This document shows, in pieces, positions 25,882 through 36,873 of a stretch of DNA of 43,005 nucleotides. The DNA is taken from the NCBI GenBank assembly GCA_903928015.1, contig CAIYPF010000028.1:1-43005 (forward strand), read 5' to 3'. Position 1 is the first letter of the stretch. The number at the start of each line of letters is the position of its first letter. The position numbers and the translations under genes are program-made. The notes beneath the pieces are model-generated. The model saw nothing but the letters and a program-made list of their open reading frames with translations. It searched no databases and was not told where the DNA came from. The DNA comes from an uncultured Gammaproteobacteria bacterium. GTDB taxonomy: Bacteria > Pseudomonadota > Gammaproteobacteria > Pseudomonadales > UBA5518.

Positions 25882-25887
25882 TATAAT
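25882..25887 (+). promoter_or_regulatory. Consensus -10 (TATAAT) ahead of dacC
   Basis: A perfect TATAAT lies 63 nt before the dacC start, in the 90-nt gap after rlpA. No good -35 hexamer is visible, but an internal promoter for dacC-ybeD-lipB-lipA is plausible. Confidence 0.4.
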
Positions 25888-25950
25888 TCCGCTCTGATTC
25901 CTGCACGCCCCACCGTCTCAGCCACTGCCGTCAAGCCAAGCGGAGCCAAC

Positions 25951-27168
25951 GTGACCCGATTCCTCCTCGCCTGCGTCCTGTCCCTGCTGTTGCCTGCCGT
26001 GCCCGGCATCGCGCAAACGCCCGCACCGGACGCTGCTCCCGCCGCTGCGGCGGCGACCTCGCAGCCGATCATCCCCGCTGCCCCGGACGTCGCGGCCAAG
26101 GCCTGGATACTCGTCGATGCAAATACCGGCAATGTGATCGCCGAACACGCGGCCGACGAGCGCATGGCACCGGCCAGCCTGACGAAGATGATGACCGGCT
26201 ACGTGCTCTCCGAGGCCATCCGCACGGCCAAGGTGAAGTGGGAGGACACTGTGCACATCACGCCCAATTCCTGGGCCCAGAACCCCGCGTTCATCGGCTC
26301 CTCGCTGATGTGGGTCGACATCAATTCCGATGTCAGCTATCGCGACCTCTACCACGGCCTGGTGATCTCCTCTGGCAACGACGCCAGCGTGGCCATCGCC
26401 GAGGGTCTGGCAGGCTCCCAGGAAGCCTTCGCCGACATGATGAACCAGCAGGCCACGCGGCTCGGTCTTGCCAACACCCACTTCGTCAACGCCCACGGGC
26501 TGCCAGATCCGCAGCACTACACCACCGCGCGGGATCTCGCTTCCCTCTCGCGCGCCATGATCAACGACCACCCGCAGGACTACGCCGTCTACTCGCAGAC
26601 GCATTTCAGCTTCAACAACATCCGCCAGATGAACCGCAACGAACTCCTCGGCGAGCCGGGTGTTGACGGTATCAAGACCGGGCACACAGAAGAGGCCGGC
26701 TTCTGTCTGGTGAGTTCTGCGAAGCAGGGCGACATGCGGTTGGTGGCGGTGGTCCTTGGCACGGCCAGCCGCGCTGCGCGCACCGAAGAGAGCCGCAAGC
26801 TGCTCACCTACGGATTCCGCTTCTACGAAACCGCGACCGTGCTCAAGGCTGGCGCGAAGATCTCCTCCGCACGGGTCTGGGGCGGCGCCATCGACAGCGT
26901 TGAACTCGGCGTCGCGCGTGCGCTGCACGTGACCGTGCCGCGCGGACGCAGCAACGACATCAAGGCGCTCGCCGTGGACATGCACACGGCGCTCGTGGCA
27001 CCTGTTGCGGCTGGCCAGGAGCTTGGGCGCGTCTCGGTGACGCTGGACGGCAAGGAGGTTCTGAACGAGCCGCTGGTTGCGTTGCAGCCTGCCGAGGCCG
27101 GCGGATTCTTCACCCGTTTCTGGGACTCGCTGGTGCTGTTTTTCATGCAGCTCTTCGGCAAGGCCTGA
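25951..27168 (+). CDS. dacC: D-alanyl-D-alanine carboxypeptidase (PBP5/6 type)
   Basis: This enzyme removes the terminal D-Ala from stem peptides in the periplasm and so limits cross-linking. The 405 residues have a signal peptide (about 1-22) and an Ala/Pro-rich linker. The active sites are SLTK (Ser76-Lys79), SGN in VISSGNDASVA and KTGHTEEAG. A C-terminal beta domain follows, then the terminal amphipathic anchor FWDSLVLFFMQLFGKA. The GTG start has CGGAG 5-6 nt upstream. The name follows the pseudomonad gene at this position; dacA would be equally fair. Confidence 0.94.
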   Translation: MTRFLLACVLSLLLPAVPGIAQTPAPDAAPAAAAATSQPIIPAAPDVAAKAWILVDANTGNVIAEHAADERMAPASLTKMMTGYVLSEAIRTAKVKWEDTVHITPNSWAQNPAFIGSSLMWVDINSDVSYRDLYHGLVISSGNDASVAIAEGLAGSQEAFADMMNQQATRLGLANTHFVNAHGLPDPQHYTTARDLASLSRAMINDHPQDYAVYSQTHFSFNNIRQMNRNELLGEPGVDGIKTGHTEEAGFCLVSSAKQGDMRLVAVVLGTASRAARTEESRKLLTYGFRFYETATVLKAGAKISSARVWGGAIDSVELGVARALHVTVPRGRSNDIKALAVDMHTALVAPVAAGQELGRVSVTLDGKEVLNEPLVALQPAEAGGFFTRFWDSLVLFFMQLFGKA

Positions 27169-27178
27169 GAGGCCACGA

Positions 27179-27439
27179 ATGGAGCGCCCGCAGATCGAGT
27201 TTCCCTGCGAGTACCCCATCGCGGTGATGGGCGAGGCTGCGCCCGACTTCCAGGCCCTGGTCGAAGGCATCGTCGAGCTGCATGCGCCCGGTTTTCCGCG
27301 TGATCGCACGACGGTGCGCACGAGCGGCGGCGGACGCTACGCCTCGGTGCGGGTCAACATCATCGCTACCGGGGAGCCGCAGTTGCGGGCGCTTTTCGAA
27401 GCGCTGAAGGCCTCGGGCCGGGTGCAGTGGGTGCTGTGA
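27179..27439 (+). CDS. ybeD: DUF493/YbeD-family protein
   Basis: This small cytoplasmic protein of 86 residues has the ACT-like ferredoxin fold of the YbeD family. Its segments are [40 protein letters not shown] and the end VQWVL. It is conserved between dacA and lipB in gammaproteobacteria; the function is not settled, and lipoate-related regulation has been suggested from gene context. The ATG at 27179 has GAGAGG 6 nt upstream. The last 4 nt overlap the lipB start. Confidence 0.92.
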   Translation: MERPQIEFPCEYPIAVMGEAAPDFQALVEGIVELHAPGFPRDRTTVRTSGGGRYASVRVNIIATGEPQLRALFEALKASGRVQWVL

Positions 27440-28134
27440 ACGCGACGGCCGTCCCGCAGTTGCAGATATGGCGCAGCGAGCGCCTCGATTACGGGAGTGC
27501 CTGGCGCGTACAGCGAGGCTACACCGATACCCGCGGCATCGACTCTCCGGATGTGCTCTGGTGGCTTGAGCACGACTCCGTCTTCACGCAGGGGCAGGCC
27601 GGCAAGGCCGAGCACCTGCTCGATCCGGGACCCATTCCCGTGCTGCAGTCAGACCGTGGCGGGCAGGTAACCTGGCACGGTCCCGGGCAACTCGTGGGTT
27701 ATCTGCTTGTCGACCTGCGGCGCCTTGGCCTCGGAGTGCGCGATCTTGTCGATCGCATCGAGGGCGCGGTGATCGCTTTGCTCGCGGGCTACGGTATAGA
27801 TGGGCGTGCGCGGCGCGACGCGCCCGGCGTGTACGTGGACGGCGCGAAGATCGCATCGCTCGGTCTGCGGGTACGCAAGGGCTGCTCTTACCACGGACTG
27901 AGCCTCAACCTTTCGCCGGATCTCTCGGCCTTCGCCCGCATCAACCCCTGCGGGCAGGCGGGACTGACAGTTACCCGCCTCGCCGATCTGGCGCCGGCAG
28001 GTGCGGACGTCTCGCGCCAAGGCGTCGAGCTGCGTCTGGAGGCCGAGTTGCGGCGCGCCTTTGGCTATGATCCTGCGCTGTCGCCGGCGCAGGACGTGCC
28101 GCGCGAACGTGACGATGAACACCACCCCGGCTGA
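27436..28134 (+). CDS. lipB: Octanoyl-[acyl-carrier-protein]:protein octanoyltransferase
   Basis: LipB moves octanoate from ACP to the lipoyl domains of 2-oxoacid dehydrogenases and GcvH. The signature is [18 protein letters not shown]. The catalytic Lys lies in [20 protein letters not shown] and the catalytic Cys in [13 protein letters not shown] at 27436 overlaps the ybeD stop (GTGA); another GTG 9 nt upstream is possible. The C-terminal 20 residues are charged and extend slightly beyond the usual end. lipA follows 22 nt later and completes the pathway. Confidence 0.95.
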   Translation: MNATAVPQLQIWRSERLDYGSAWRVQRGYTDTRGIDSPDVLWWLEHDSVFTQGQAGKAEHLLDPGPIPVLQSDRGGQVTWHGPGQLVGYLLVDLRRLGLGVRDLVDRIEGAVIALLAGYGIDGRARRDAPGVYVDGAKIASLGLRVRKGCSYHGLSLNLSPDLSAFARINPCGQAGLTVTRLADLAPAGADVSRQGVELRLEAELRRAFGYDPALSPAQDVPRERDDEHHPG

Positions 28135-28156
28135 AGCCGGCAGGGAGCACGCAACG

Positions 28157-29131
28157 ATGAGCGAGCAGGGCCGTGCGATTCCCCGCAAGGTGGTGCAGGG
28201 AGAGAAACTCCGTGGCGAGGACAAGACCTCCCGCATCCCCGTGAAGATCGTTGCCACCGAGGCGCCGCTGCGCAAACCCGACTGGATCCGTGTCCGCATC
28301 CCCGTCTCGGCAGAGGTGGAGCGCATCAAGGAAATCCTGCGCCGCAACCGTCTTGCCTCGGTCTGCGAGGAGGCGAGTTGCCCGAACCTCGGCGAGTGCT
28401 TCGGCGGCGGCACCGCCACCTTCATGGTGATGGGCGAGATCTGCACGCGCCGTTGCCCCTTCTGCGACGTGGCTCACGGCCGTCCCAATCCCCTCGATCC
28501 GGGCGAGCCTGCACATCTCGCGGCCGCGATCGCCGAGATGGGCCTGCGCTATGTGGTCATAACCTCGGTGGACCGCGACGACCTGCGTGATGGTGGCGCC
28601 GCGCATTTCGCCGACTGCATCCGCGAGACCCGCGCCCGCAACCCGGGCATCCGCGTCGAGGTGCTGGTGCCGGATTTCCGGGGCCGCATGGATGTCGCGC
28701 TCGACATCCTCGCTGCCGAGCCGCCGGACGTCTTCAACCACAACATGGAGACTGCCCCGCGGCTCTACCTTCAGGCGCGTCCGGGTTCCGATTTCGACTG
28801 GTCGCTCGATTTGCTGCAGCGCTACAAGGAGCGTTGTCCCGGCGTGCTCACCAAGTCCGGCCTGATGCTCGGCCTTGGCGAGACCAACGAGGAAATCGTC
28901 GACGTGATGCATGCGCTGCGAGCACATGATGTCGACATGCTGACGCTGGGCCAGTACCTGCAGCCCAGCCGGCATCACCTGCCGGTCGCGCGTTACGTGC
29001 ATCCCGACGAGTTTGCGGAGTTGGGACGCATCGCCGAATCACTGGGTTTCCGCAGCGTGGCGAGCGGGCCTCTGGTGCGTTCGTCCTATCACGCCGACCA
29101 GCAGGTCGATCTCAGCCTCCTGCGCGGTTAG
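28157..29131 (+). CDS. lipA: Lipoyl synthase (radical SAM)
   Basis: LipA inserts two sulfurs into protein-bound octanoate using two [4Fe-4S] clusters. The auxiliary-cluster cysteines are in [12 protein letters not shown] and the radical-SAM cysteines in [10 protein letters not shown]. The C-terminal [10 protein letters not shown] carries the conserved Arg-Ser-Ser-Tyr that ligates the auxiliary cluster. The ATG at 28157 has GGGAG 9 nt ahead and gives 324 residues; an in-frame ATG at 28115 would overlap lipB without a better ribosome site. Confidence 0.96.
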   Translation: MSEQGRAIPRKVVQGEKLRGEDKTSRIPVKIVATEAPLRKPDWIRVRIPVSAEVERIKEILRRNRLASVCEEASCPNLGECFGGGTATFMVMGEICTRRCPFCDVAHGRPNPLDPGEPAHLAAAIAEMGLRYVVITSVDRDDLRDGGAAHFADCIRETRARNPGIRVEVLVPDFRGRMDVALDILAAEPPDVFNHNMETAPRLYLQARPGSDFDWSLDLLQRYKERCPGVLTKSGLMLGLGETNEEIVDVMHALRAHDVDMLTLGQYLQPSRHHLPVARYVHPDEFAELGRIAESLGFRSVASGPLVRSSYHADQQVDLSLLRG

Positions 29132-29143
29132 GTCCCTGGCCGC

Positions 29144-31063
29144 ATGCAGGGCAGTGCCAGCGCCGAGGCCCTGCGTCGCGGGCACCATGCGCGGCAGGCA
29201 GGCGATGCCTCCCTTGCCATCGCTTGCTACCGCGAGGCTGCAGCCGCGGATCCCCACTCTGCCGAGGCCCACGGCGCGCTTGGCCTGATGCTGCTTCGCG
29301 CCGGGCAGATCGAGGCCTCTGCCTCCCCTCTGCAGCAGGCCGTAAGGCTTGATCCCGTGCAGCCCGCCTTTCGCATGAACCTTGCGGAATTCCACGCGCG
29401 CCGCGGCGATGTGCCTGCAGCCCTTGCGCTGGTGCAGGCCATCGCCGCCGAGTGCCCCGACGCCTGGTGGGCCTGCGAGCGTCTGGGCGAACTGCAGGCG
29501 GGCCTGAAGCATTTCGCCTCGGCGCGGGATGCGTTTGCGCGGGCACTCGAACTGCGCCCCGGGGATCCCGCGATTCTCTACAAGCTGGCGCGTGCAGAGT
29601 TCGATTGCGGCAATGCGCAGGCGGCGCAGGCAGTGCTGCGCGAGGCAGCCGGGCGTGCGCCGGGTCACGAGGCAGTGTTGGGGCTGCAGGCGGAGTTGCT
29701 CGCCAGCCGCGCCGATTGGCCGGCGCTGGAGGCGCATGCGCGACGCTGGCTGACGTTGTTGCCCGGCCAGGGAATGGCCCTGCGCTGGCTCGCGCGCGCG
29801 CAGTGGGAGAGCGGTTTCCTGCACGAGGCGCTTCTGGCCTGGCAATCGGCGCTGCGCGCGGGCCCGCGTGACGTGGCAGGACTTGCCACGCTGGCGCGGC
29901 TCGCGCTGCTTGCACTGGATGTCGACAGCGCCGCCCTTGCGATTGAAGAGGCCGAATCCCTCGAGCCCGGGTCTGCGCAGCTGTTGCATGGGCGCGCGAT
30001 TCTTGCGATGTATCGCGGCGATACCGCCACGGCGGAGCGCTGTGCACGGCTTGCCTTGTCGCAGGATGCGCGTGATGTGTCCGCGTGGAAAACGCTGGTG
30101 CAATTGCGTGGCGGCCGCATTGACGCGGCGGAGCGCGCAGCGCTGGAGCAACTGGAACAATCGGACACGCTCGATGCACGCGACCGGGCCACGGCGGCTT
30201 TCGCGCTGGGTGACTGTCTCGATGCCGCGGGGCACTACGAAGAGGCGCTTGCAGCCTGGCACAGAGCGAATGCCGGGCAGGCCGCGCGCGCCGCTCAGGA
30301 AGGCCTTGCGTACGACGCTCGCGAACGCGAGCGCGAGGTGGAAGCGATCATCTCGGCCTTTGCAGTGGCGCCGGCACCCGTTGCCCTGTCGCACGCAGGG
30401 CTTCGGCCCGTGTTCATCGTGGGCATGCCGCGTTCGGGCACAACGCTGCTCGAGAGTGTTCTGGGCGCACATCCGGAGGTGCTCGCCTGCGGCGAACGTG
30501 CCGCCATGCGATCGATCATGCGCGAGCGTATGGCGCTGGGACGCGAGCCGCACGCAGAGGAAATCGCGCGCTGGCGGGAAGACTATTTCCGCGGCGTCCT
30601 CGCGCAGGACGGGCATCGCGTGCTGATCGACAAGAATCCGTGGAACTTCGATGCGGTCGGCCTGATCCTGCTGGTCTTTCCCGAGGCCTGCATCCTGCAC
30701 CTCGAGCGCGATGCCGAGGAAACGGCGCTGTCGATCTTCCGCAACGAGTTCCCCAAGTTCGCGAGTTTCTCCAACCGCTTCGAAGACATCGCGCACTACC
30801 GCGGCCAGTACGAACGCCTGATGCGCCACTGGGATTGCGTGCTGCCGGGGAGGGTGCTTCGATTGCGGCACGAGGAACTGCTCGCAGACTTCGAGCGCGT
30901 CGCTCCTGCCGTGGTAGGGCATTGCGGCCTGGACTGGGACGAGCGATGCCGCGATTTCGCAAGCACGGGCCGCGTCATCGCCACGATGAGCACCGTGCAG
31001 GTGCGCCAGCCGCTAGGCAGCCAGCCTGGTCGTGCGGCGCGGTACAGGGAATTTCTCCAGTAG
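29144..31063 (+). CDS. TPR-repeat sulfotransferase
   Basis: This 639-residue protein has TPR-like helical repeats over about residues 1-400 (first units around AEALRRGHHARQAGDASLAI and AHGALGLMLLRAGQIEAS). A sulfotransferase domain follows, whose PAPS 5'-phosphosulfate loop is VFIVGMPRSGTTLLES near residue 422. FSNRFEDIAHYRGQYERLMRHW and VLRLRHEELLADFE match the Sulfotransfer_3/tyrosylprotein-sulfotransferase-like group. No signal or membrane span is seen. TPRs probably present a protein or glycan acceptor; the acceptor is unknown. It starts 12 nt after lipA and so may share its transcript. It is not part of the usual pseudomonad order. Confidence 0.86.
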   Translation: MQGSASAEALRRGHHARQAGDASLAIACYREAAAADPHSAEAHGALGLMLLRAGQIEASASPLQQAVRLDPVQPAFRMNLAEFHARRGDVPAALALVQAIAAECPDAWWACERLGELQAGLKHFASARDAFARALELRPGDPAILYKLARAEFDCGNAQAAQAVLREAAGRAPGHEAVLGLQAELLASRADWPALEAHARRWLTLLPGQGMALRWLARAQWESGFLHEALLAWQSALRAGPRDVAGLATLARLALLALDVDSAALAIEEAESLEPGSAQLLHGRAILAMYRGDTATAERCARLALSQDARDVSAWKTLVQLRGGRIDAAERAALEQLEQSDTLDARDRATAAFALGDCLDAAGHYEEALAAWHRANAGQAARAAQEGLAYDAREREREVEAIISAFAVAPAPVALSHAGLRPVFIVGMPRSGTTLLESVLGAHPEVLACGERAAMRSIMRERMALGREPHAEEIARWREDYFRGVLAQDGHRVLIDKNPWNFDAVGLILLVFPEACILHLERDAEETALSIFRNEFPKFASFSNRFEDIAHYRGQYERLMRHWDCVLPGRVLRLRHEELLADFERVAPAVVGHCGLDWDERCRDFASTGRVIATMSTVQVRQPLGSQPGRAARYREFLQ

Positions 31064-31073
31064 GACAGCACGC

Positions 31074-31757
31074 ATGTACACGTTATGGATCGCCAACAAG
31101 AACTACTCCTCCTGGTCGCTGCGGCCCTGGGTGCTGATGCGCGCGCTGGGCATTGCCTTCCAGGAGCAACTGCGACCTTTCGGCGAGGCGGGAGAGGGCA
31201 GCGGCTTCCGCGACTTCTCGCCGAGCGGGAAGGTGCCCTGCCTGCACGATGGCGCTGCGGTGGTGTGGGATTCGCTCGCGATCGCGGAGTACCTCGCGGA
31301 GCGTCATTCGGGCGTGTGGCCGGCAGATCCGCTCGCCAGGGCGTGGGCGCGCTGCGTCGCCGCCGAGATGCACTCGGGTTTCGGTGCCCTGCGCAACATC
31401 TGCAGCATGAATTGCGGGGTGCGAGTCCGTCTTCACGAGCAGAGCGACGCGCTGAAAGCCGACCTCGCGCGGCTGGAGGAGTTGTGGGTCGAGGGCATGG
31501 TGCGACACGGCGGCCCCTGGCTCGGGGGTGCGGGCTTCGGCGCAGTCGATGCCTTCTTCGCGCCTGTGGCCTTCCGCATCCGGACCTACGATCTGCCGCT
31601 CGGTCTCACAGCGCGCGCCTATGCCGATCGTCTGCTTGCCCTGCCCGCGATGCAGGAGTGGTACGAGGCCGCTCTCGCAGAGACCTGGCGTGATATCCCG
31701 CACGAGGAGGAGATCCCGCTGGTGGGCGTGCTCATGGAGGATGTGCGCGCGGTCTGA
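31074..31757 (+). CDS. Glutathione S-transferase family protein
   Basis: This 227-residue cytosolic GST begins MYTLWIANKNYSSWSLRPW, a pattern in which Asn, Tyr and Ser residues surround the glutathione site, as in maleylacetoacetate-isomerase/zeta-like and YfcF-type proteins. The N-terminal thioredoxin-like part has SGKVPCLHDG (cis-Pro) and VWDSLAIAEYLAERH. The C-terminal helical domain runs from about residue 90. The ATG at 31074 has AGGA about 8 nt upstream and lies 10 nt after the sulfotransferase stop. The substrate is unknown. Confidence 0.87.
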   Translation: MYTLWIANKNYSSWSLRPWVLMRALGIAFQEQLRPFGEAGEGSGFRDFSPSGKVPCLHDGAAVVWDSLAIAEYLAERHSGVWPADPLARAWARCVAAEMHSGFGALRNICSMNCGVRVRLHEQSDALKADLARLEELWVEGMVRHGGPWLGGAGFGAVDAFFAPVAFRIRTYDLPLGLTARAYADRLLALPAMQEWYEAALAETWRDIPHEEEIPLVGVLMEDVRAV

Positions 31758-31766
31758 CGCCCGGTC

Positions 31767-31779
31767 GGGGCATGGCCCC
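31767..31779 (+). terminator. GC hairpin after the GST gene
   Basis: GGGGC-ATG-GCCCC lies 9 nt after the GST stop, with a T-run (TTTT) about 10 nt further on. The left arm also pairs with GGGCCATGCCCC at 31846-31857, so a longer structure spanning most of the convergent gap is possible. Confidence 0.35.
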
Positions 31780-31796
31780 CCTCCTGCATTTTCCGG

Positions 31797-31819
31797 GTGG
31801 GAGCGCGCCATGCGCGCGA
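31797..31819. repeat. REP-like palindromic element in a convergent gap
   Basis: GTGGGAGCGCGCCATGCGCGCGA has the layout of Pseudomonas-type REP elements: a GTGGGAG head, a GC-rich palindrome and an ending GCGA. It sits in the 114-nt gap between the convergent GST and holA genes, the usual position of REPs. Only one copy is seen in this window. Confidence 0.4.
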
Positions 31820-31871
31820 CAGCAGCCCCGGGCGCGGCAGCACCCGGGCCATGCCCCCTGCGACGAGGCCG

Positions 31872-32897
31872 CTAGCGCGAGGCGCTGCGCACCTTCGGCA
31901 GGCCGCCGGCTGCGTCGATGACCAGCGAGAGCAGTTCGTCCCAGGGGTCCGCGAGCTCCATGCCTTTCACGCTCCGGTCCACCCGCGTGGCGCGAAGCAG
32001 CAAGCGGTGCAACCCGCGCGCGCCCAGCCTGCGCACGGCGCTGGCGTAGTGGCGCTTGGCGCCGCCACGTTGCGACTCTGCCGCACGCTCGAGCGGTTCG
32101 CCACCGGCGTGCCGCTCGGCAATAGCCAGCAGCTTGCGGATTTCCCAGCCCAGCGCGCCGAGGATCGCGAGTGGCTCTTCGCCTTCGGCGCGCAGGCCGC
32201 TCAGCGTGCGCGCCGCGCCCGCGTGATCGCCTTCGAATGCACGGTCGCAGAGGTCGAAGGCGGTGTAGCGGGCGCTGTCGGTCACCACGCTCGCCAGCGT
32301 GCGCGCGTCGAGCGGGCCCGGTTCGGCGAGGAGTTTCAGTTTTTCGATTTCCTGACGCGCGGCGAGCAGGTTGCCCTCGACGCGCTCGGCGAGCATGCGC
32401 AGTGCTTCCTGGTCCGGGCGGAATCCTGCGGCCTCCAGCCGTTGCCTGAGCCATCCGGGCAGCTCACCGCGGCGCATCGGCCAGGCACGCACGCTGACGC
32501 CCGCCTGATCCAGCGCCTTGAACCACGCGGCCTTCTCGGTATCCCGGTCGCTCGCGCCAAGATGCACACAGACCACCGTATCGGGAGAGGGATGCGCCGA
32601 GATCTCGCGCAGCACCGCGCCGCCCTCGGTGCCGGGTTTGCCGGTTGGAATGCGGATCTCGAGGAGTTTGCGATCGCCGAAGAGCGACATGCCCGCGCAA
32701 GCACCGCTCACGCGTGACCAGTCGAAACCGGGCTCGACGTCCAGCACTTCGCGCTCGCTGAACCCCTGCGCGCGCGCTGCTGCGCGCAGCGCGTCCTGGC
32801 ATTCCAGCAGCAGCAGGGGCTCGTCGCCGTAGAAGACGTGGAAGGGCGCGATGCCGCGCTGCAGTGTGCGGGCGTAGTCCTCGGGGCGCAGGCGCAC
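31872..32897 (-). CDS. holA: DNA polymerase III delta subunit
   Basis: HolA opens the sliding clamp within the clamp loader. The 341 residues match the family. The N-terminal RecQ/AAA-like part has PFHVFYGDEPLLLLECQDALR, the clamp-contact region MSLFGDRKLLEIR and VCVHLGASDRDTEKAAWFKAL; the helical C-terminal domain includes RMLAERVEGNLLAARQEIEKL. As expected for delta there is no functional P-loop. The start is GTG at 32897, 3 nt after the lptE stop, without a clear ribosome site, which suggests coupling. The gene order leuS-lptE-holA is classical. Confidence 0.94.
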   Translation of the reverse strand: MRLRPEDYARTLQRGIAPFHVFYGDEPLLLLECQDALRAAARAQGFSEREVLDVEPGFDWSRVSGACAGMSLFGDRKLLEIRIPTGKPGTEGGAVLREISAHPSPDTVVCVHLGASDRDTEKAAWFKALDQAGVSVRAWPMRRGELPGWLRQRLEAAGFRPDQEALRMLAERVEGNLLAARQEIEKLKLLAEPGPLDARTLASVVTDSARYTAFDLCDRAFEGDHAGAARTLSGLRAEGEEPLAILGALGWEIRKLLAIAERHAGGEPLERAAESQRGGAKRHYASAVRRLGARGLHRLLLRATRVDRSVKGMELADPWDELLSLVIDAAGGLPKVRSASR

Positions 32898-32900
32898 GGT

Positions 32901-33401
32901 TCAGCGCGCCAGCATTTTCGCGTCGATGCGCCCGAGCTGCCGGAACAGCTGGCCGACGAGGTTTTCCTGCAGCTCCTGCCGGATGATCTTTTCCTCGTCG
33001 AGTTTGGCGATCACGCTGTTCGGATCGTAGGCGTAGACGCGGCTTGCCGAGAGCAGGCGCGGACCGAACACGGTGTCGCCGTTACCGTCGCGCAGCTCGA
33101 ACTGCATCTCGAGGCGCATTTCCTGCTCGGCGCTGCGCGCGCCACGGTCGAGAGCGACGTTGCGCAGCGCAGGCTCGGGCGTGGTGGCGTGCAGCGAGTA
33201 AACCCCCGCGCGTTCCACCACCTTCACGCCGGCCACGGCGAGCGAGCGCTCGAGGCTGGCGACGAAGCGCGGCTCCGGCGGTGTGACCACCAGTTGCATC
33301 TCCTTCAGTTCGGGGGGCAGTTGCTGCGCGCCGCGCGGCTGGAAGCCGCAGGCGGCAAGCACGCCGAGCAGGAGGAATATGGCGAGGCTGCGTGTTTTCA
33401 T
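32901..33401 (-). CDS. lptE: LPS-assembly lipoprotein LptE
   Basis: LptE plugs the LptD barrel and helps put lipopolysaccharide into the outer leaflet. The 166-residue product begins MKTRSLAIFLLLGVLAACGFQPRG, with the lipobox Cys at 18 followed by the typical GFQPRG. The rest is a small alpha/beta fold with QEMRLEMQFELRDGNGDTVFGP and a C-terminal helix EEKIIRQELQENLVGQLFRQ. The ATG at 33401 lies 4 nt after the leuS stop and uses a GGTGGG-like site within the leuS end. A frame start at 33422 would spoil the signal. Confidence 0.93.
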   Translation of the reverse strand: MKTRSLAIFLLLGVLAACGFQPRGAQQLPPELKEMQLVVTPPEPRFVASLERSLAVAGVKVVERAGVYSLHATTPEPALRNVALDRGARSAEQEMRLEMQFELRDGNGDTVFGPRLLSASRVYAYDPNSVIAKLDEEKIIRQELQENLVGQLFRQLGRIDAKMLAR

Positions 33402-33405
33402 GGCA

Positions 33406-36043
<2,638 letters not shown>

Positions 36044-36059
36044 AACGGGATCGGCACCA

Positions 36060-36842
36060 TTACTCCAGCACGCGCGGATCACGCCGCAGTTCGCGCCGTG
36101 CCATCGCTTCCCACAGGAAGGGGAAGCCGTTGCCGTCGGTCATGGCGCCCATGGCGGCTGCAGTCTCGGGCACCACGGGCTGGCCGCCACCGAGTTGCTC
36201 CACCCGCCAGGCCATCCGGCAGCGCCATTCCAGCGTGATCGCGCGCAGATGCGCCTGGCGGATGTCGCGCGCCACCAGGAACACGCCGTGGTTCGCGAGC
36301 AGCGCCCACTTGTGCTCGCCGAGAGCCTCGACCGCCGCGCGCCCGGAGACATCGTCGTTCACGGTGCCGCGGTACTCGTCGTAGATGGCGGGGTCGGTGT
36401 CGACCAGCGAGGAGGTCTGGTCGTAGATGGGCGGTACGCGCTTGCAGGCGGCCCATACCGAGCCCCACTCGGGATGGTTGTGGATGACGATGCGCACGTC
36501 GTGTCGCAGCGCGTGCATGTCGCGGTGCACATTGATCGCGGGGGTCACGTTCCACTGGCCCTCGATGATGCGGCCATCGGCGTCGATGCGCAGGATGTCC
36601 GAGGCAGTCACCTCGTCCCACGCGAGCTCCCACGGGTTCACCAGCATCGTGCCATCGTCCATGCGGTAGGTGATGTGGCCGGCGATGTGGTCGTTGTAGC
36701 CCTCAGCGAAGAGCACGCGGCAGAGCAGCGCCACCTCCTGTTGCGGTGTCAGTGCCGGCAGGATCGGGTAGCGACCGGGGTTGGGAATCAGCGGCGAGAG
36801 GCGTGCCCAGTTCAGTGTCGGGTCGTTCGGGTTCGCGGACAT
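36060..36842 (-). CDS. Class II aldolase/adducin family protein
   Basis: This 260-residue protein has the class II aldolase fold. Metal-binding histidines are in IVIHNHPEWGSVWA and in ALLANHGVFLVARD, and the segment GHITYRMDDGTMLVNPWELAWDEVTASDIL matches the substrate-loop region. Family members include fuculose-phosphate aldolase, RhaD and decarboxylase-like relatives; the exact reaction cannot be assigned. The ATG at 36842 has GGGAAA about 8 nt upstream. It follows glpD by 31 nt, hinting at a shared role with triose or glycerol phosphates, which is inference only. Confidence 0.85.
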   Translation of the reverse strand: MSANPNDPTLNWARLSPLIPNPGRYPILPALTPQQEVALLCRVLFAEGYNDHIAGHITYRMDDGTMLVNPWELAWDEVTASDILRIDADGRIIEGQWNVTPAINVHRDMHALRHDVRIVIHNHPEWGSVWAACKRVPPIYDQTSSLVDTDPAIYDEYRGTVNDDVSGRAAVEALGEHKWALLANHGVFLVARDIRQAHLRAITLEWRCRMAWRVEQLGGGQPVVPETAAAMGAMTDGNGFPFLWEAMARRELRRDPRVLE

Positions 36843-36873
36843 GGTGGTTTCCCGTGTGCGTTGCGTGTGTGCG

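Noticed and set aside
29039-30922. Long minus-strand frame under the TPR-sulfotransferase
   Set aside because: Composition is that of an antisense shadow; the sense frame has TPR and PAPS-loop motifs.
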